DNA of 64,000 nucleotides from Mycobacterium sp. Aquia_216 (GTDB lineage: Bacteria; Actinomycetota; Actinomycetes; Mycobacteriales; Mycobacteriaceae). Each line of letters begins with the position of its first letter. The first letter of the stretch is position 1. Both the position numbers and the translations under genes were made by a program. Under the pieces are notes generated by a model that was not told the origin of the DNA, searched no databases, and saw nothing but the letters and a program-made list of their open reading frames with translations. Shown piece by piece: positions 61,353 through 64,000 of the stretch. The stretch covers positions 434,001 to 498,000 of the forward strand of contig NZ_CP113529.1 of the NCBI RefSeq assembly GCF_026723865.1, given 5' to 3'.

Positions 61353-62468
61353 ATGACTCGGTTAGGGGTGCTCGATCTGGTGCCGATCTCCTCGGGCTCG
61401 ACCGCGACGCAGGCTTTGCGCAACAGCATCGATCTCGCCCGGCGAGCCGAGAGTCTCGGCTACACGCGGTACTGGTTTGCCGAACACCATCTCAATCCCG
61501 GAGTCGCCGGTACCGCGCCGGCGGTGCTGCTCGCTCTGACCGCGGCCGAAACCACGACGATCCGGCTCGGTTCGGGCGCGGTGCAGATGGGACATCGCAC
61601 CGCATTGGCCACGGTGGAGGAGTTCGGCCTGCTGGATGCGTTGCATCCCGGGCGATTTGACCTCGGCTTGGGGCGCTCCGGCGGGAAGCCCCGGGAGCCG
61701 GCGACCCCGGCGGCGACATCACGGACGTTGATCGACGGATACACGCCCAATGGGTTGCGCATACCGGCGGCGTTCGACTTCATCCCGCTGTTGAAGTCGC
61801 CGCGCTTCGCGTTGCATAAAGCGCTGCTGCAACTGCCGGGCGCGGAGTCGCAGAATTACACCGAGCAGGTCGAGGATGTCCTCGCACTGATCGCCGACAC
61901 CTATTCCGCCGACGGTCAAGCGGCACACGTCGTGCCGGGAGGTGGAGCCGATCTGCAGGTCTGGATTCTGGGCAGCAGCGGTGGGGAGAGCGCGGTCGTC
62001 GCCGGGCGCAGGGGCCTGCGGTTCGCGGGTAATTACCACGTCTCCCCGGCCACGGTCCTCGAGGCAGTGGACGGGTACCGCGCCGCGTTTCGGCCCTCCG
62101 CCGAACTCGACCGGCCCTATGTTGCGGTGTCGGCCGATGTCGTCGTCGCCGACGACGAGGCCACCGCCCGTGAGTTGGCTGCGGGTTACGGGCTCTGGGT
62201 GCGCAGCATCCGGACCGGCGAAGGCGCCATTGCGTTTCCGACTCCCGACGAAGCGCGCGCGCACAGCTGGACCGATGCCGATCGCGACCTGGTCGCGGAT
62301 CGGGTCGAAACCCAGTTCGTGGGCTCCGCGGTCCAAGTCGCCGACCAGCTGGAGCGACTGCGCGACGCCACCGAGGCCGACGAACTGATCGTGACCACGA
62401 TTACCCACGACCACCAGGACCGAGTGCGTTCCTATCAGCTGCTCGCCGAAGAGTGGGCACGCCGATAA
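61353..62468 (+). CDS. LLM oxidoreductase, MsnO8-type
   Basis: The 371-residue protein opens with LGVLDLVPISSGSTATQALR and YTRYWFAEHHLNPGVAGTAP, the pattern of MsnO8-type luciferase-like proteins (TIGR03558 kind). FDLGLGRSGG near residue 108 is the flavin-site signature. It follows the second DszA-type gene by 16 bases and overlaps the convergent MFS gene by 68 bases. ATG at 61353 is used; an upstream in-frame start at 61341 lacks support. Confidence 0.88.
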   Translation: MTRLGVLDLVPISSGSTATQALRNSIDLARRAESLGYTRYWFAEHHLNPGVAGTAPAVLLALTAAETTTIRLGSGAVQMGHRTALATVEEFGLLDALHPGRFDLGLGRSGGKPREPATPAATSRTLIDGYTPNGLRIPAAFDFIPLLKSPRFALHKALLQLPGAESQNYTEQVEDVLALIADTYSADGQAAHVVPGGGADLQVWILGSSGGESAVVAGRRGLRFAGNYHVSPATVLEAVDGYRAAFRPSAELDRPYVAVSADVVVADDEATARELAAGYGLWVRSIRTGEGAIAFPTPDEARAHSWTDADRDLVADRVETQFVGSAVQVADQLERLRDATEADELIVTTITHDHQDRVRSYQLLAEEWARR

Positions 62469-63612
62469 GGAGCAATCCCGCCGCCAGCCATGACACGGTC
62501 GGGAGCCAGGGCAGGGTGGAGGCCACCACCGGAACCCGATCGCCGTGCGCGGTCACCAGGGCGATTCGTGCCATCGTCGCCACCGCGGTCACCGAGAACA
62601 CGGCGCCGACCGCGGTGCCCTCGCGGCCGTGACGCCCGATCGAGAAGGCCGCGGCAACCGCGCTCACCATCACAGTGCCCCAGGCGGCGCCGCAGACGAA
62701 TTGGGCAATGCCGAGCGAGACCACGTCGGTGGCCCATGCCGCGGCCGCGGCCGATCCGGCGGCGACCACCGCCCCCAATGCCATTGCGACGACGCCCCCG
62801 AGCCGCATCGCCAGCAATGACGCCAGCGGCGTCAACAGCGCGAATCCGATCCAGAACAGCGACAACAGCGCCGGAAGCGCGCTCGGATCAGCGTATTTGG
62901 CGAAGAGTCGCTGCGAGTTGACCGACGAGTGCACCTGGAATCCCATTTGCGCCAATAGAACTGCCGCGAGGAATACCAGGAAGATGCTCATCCGGATTTC
63001 GGTGGGTGCCCTTTTCTCGGGCGGGGCGGCCCGGGTGAGCGTCTTCTCGGCCCACACGATCGCCAAGGTCACCGCGAGGACGGAAACAGCCGATGCGCCA
63101 AAGAAGATCCGTGGGTCGTACGCCGTGATCCGTCCGGCAAGAAAAGGTGTCGACGCGGTGGCCATGCCGCTTCCGACGACGAACAGTGCGGAGACCCATG
63201 GTTGCCGACCGACGGGCGTGTAGCGGCCGAGCAGCGCGAGTGGCGGCGCCCGCAGGGCGGAGGAGGTAACCGCCCACACGACGATCAGCGCGACCAATAC
63301 ATAAGCGCCAGAACGTGATATCAACGGCAGGAACAGGAACGCGAGTGTCGATACCGCCGTCACCGCCGCGACGGCCTTCCCCACCTGGCCGACCACCCGC
63401 GCCACCCGGTCGACGGCGACGCCGGTCGCCCAGTCGCAGACCGCGAAGATGATTTGATCGCACACCAGAAGCCAGCCGACCACGCCGGTGCTGATGCCTG
63501 CTTGTGCCGCGAGTTGCGGCAGATAGATGACGTAGCCCACCCACGTCAGCCCGAAGACGAGTTGCAGCAACCCGAAATAAAGCCCGACTCTGGTCGAGAC
63601 CGCACGGGGCAT
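62401..63612 (-). CDS. MFS transporter (12-helix)
   Basis: The 403-residue protein has about 12 hydrophobic helices. FGLLQLVFGLTWVGYVIYLP is helix 1 and CDWATGVAVDRVARVVGQ covers the motif A loop. EKKTLT-like basic loop residues separate the halves near residue 205. It may move the substrate or product of the neighbouring LLM enzymes. GGAAGGG lies 6 bases before the ATG at 63612. Confidence 0.86.
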   Translation of the reverse strand: MPRAVSTRVGLYFGLLQLVFGLTWVGYVIYLPQLAAQAGISTGVVGWLLVCDQIIFAVCDWATGVAVDRVARVVGQVGKAVAAVTAVSTLAFLFLPLISRSGAYVLVALIVVWAVTSSALRAPPLALLGRYTPVGRQPWVSALFVVGSGMATASTPFLAGRITAYDPRIFFGASAVSVLAVTLAIVWAEKTLTRAAPPEKRAPTEIRMSIFLVFLAAVLLAQMGFQVHSSVNSQRLFAKYADPSALPALLSLFWIGFALLTPLASLLAMRLGGVVAMALGAVVAAGSAAAAAWATDVVSLGIAQFVCGAAWGTVMVSAVAAAFSIGRHGREGTAVGAVFSVTAVATMARIALVTAHGDRVPVVASTLPWLPTVSWLAAGLLLIGVPTLRRAADRNALGPGGRG

Positions 63613-63727
63613 GACGTGGCCCTTCCGACGCAATCACCTTCTGGAAAGGCTACGTAGCAGGCGAGGCACGGTGTTCAGGCCAGTACGGTTTTGTGCGGGA
63701 AGTGGACGGAAAGCGAAGGGACAACAC

Positions 63728-64000
63728 ATGCTGGGTCACCTGGGCGTCAATGTGCCCGATCTCCTGGCGGCAAAGCGCTATTACGACGCGTTGATGCCCC
63801 TGTTGGGTTTCGAGTCGTACTTCCACACCGAGGAGGAGTTTTCCTACCAGCCTGCCGGCAATAAGCCCGGCACCTTCCTGTTCTTCTATCCGGCCGAGCC
63901 CGGTGAGTACTCCGCGCAGCGCGGCGGCCTGCAACACCTGGCGTTCATGGTGCGGGGCCGATCCGCGGTGCACGCCGTGCACGACCACGTCGTCTCGGCC
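63728..64000 (+). CDS. VOC family (glyoxalase/bleomycin-resistance-like) protein, cut by right edge
   Basis: Ninety-one codons are visible: LGHLGVNVPDLLAAKRYYDA, then GFESYFHTEEEF and GLQHLAFMVRGRSAV. These are the beta-alpha-beta-beta-beta units of a vicinal-oxygen-chelate protein with a first metal ligand His4 and a possible second in the QHLAF segment. AAGGGA precedes the ATG. The substrate cannot be inferred from this part. Confidence 0.82.
   Translation, partial: MLGHLGVNVPDLLAAKRYYDALMPLLGFESYFHTEEEFSYQPAGNKPGTFLFFYPAEPGEYSAQRGGLQHLAFMVRGRSAVHAVHDHVVSA

Overview
The window reads as mycobacterial chromosome. It is GC-rich, and its gene types are typical of mycobacteria: an Eis-like acetyltransferase, a TIGR00027-type methyltransferase, an NDMA-dependent alcohol dehydrogenase and a mycofactocin-type SDR, a fused HadA/HadB-like dehydratase, a Ddn-like deazaflavin enzyme, a CYP138-like P450 and nine LLM flavin/F420 oxidoreductases. 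No rRNA, tRNA, insertion sequence or CRISPR array was seen. The genus is inferred; the species cannot be given.

Region 1 (about 1.7-23.1 kb) is a catabolic island. A plus-strand run encodes aldehyde dehydrogenase, Rieske oxygenase, NDMA-dependent alcohol dehydrogenase, enoyl-CoA hydratase, 3Fe-4S ferredoxin, two coupled acyl-CoA dehydrogenases, thioesterase and acyl-CoA ligase. Opposing runs encode hydratases, an SDR, a SnoaL-like protein and an aminoglycoside-phosphotransferase-like kinase. Two paralogous TetR regulators and two LLM oxidoreductases follow. The set suggests oxidation of an alcohol or ring compound to an acid, CoA activation and beta-oxidation; the substrate is unknown. A 16-bp palindrome, TCAACCGNNCGGTTGA, recurs in promoter gaps across the island and probably marks one TetR regulon.

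Region 2 (23.2-47 kb) is mixed accessory material. It holds a HadAB-like dehydratase, a cation/proton exchanger, a P450, a ketopantoate-reductase-like gene, an FAD monooxygenase, several TetR regulators with clear operators, hemerythrin, NUDIX, MFS pumps, DUF1684, a small catalase, a TauD-like protein with an altered iron motif (HVG in place of HxD) and a methyltransferase.

Region 3 (47.1-63.6 kb) is an organosulfur-scavenging island. It has an SsuB/SsuA/SsuC-type importer, hydrolases and a D-2-hydroxyacid dehydrogenase, an Eis-like acetyltransferase, a DszC-like flavin monooxygenase, five LLM monooxygenases (including SsuD-, NtaA/DszA- and MsnO8-like) and an MFS transporter. The right edge cuts a VOC-family gene.

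Gene decay stands out. Three genes (13.0 kb hydratase, 35.1 kb SnoaL, 45.0 kb esterase) have lost an internal block of the fold while keeping both ends. An SDR is frameshifted at about 15159. At 18.8-20.0 kb a PEP-binding domain is joined to an arylsulfatase-type C-terminal domain, next to a truncated SDR.
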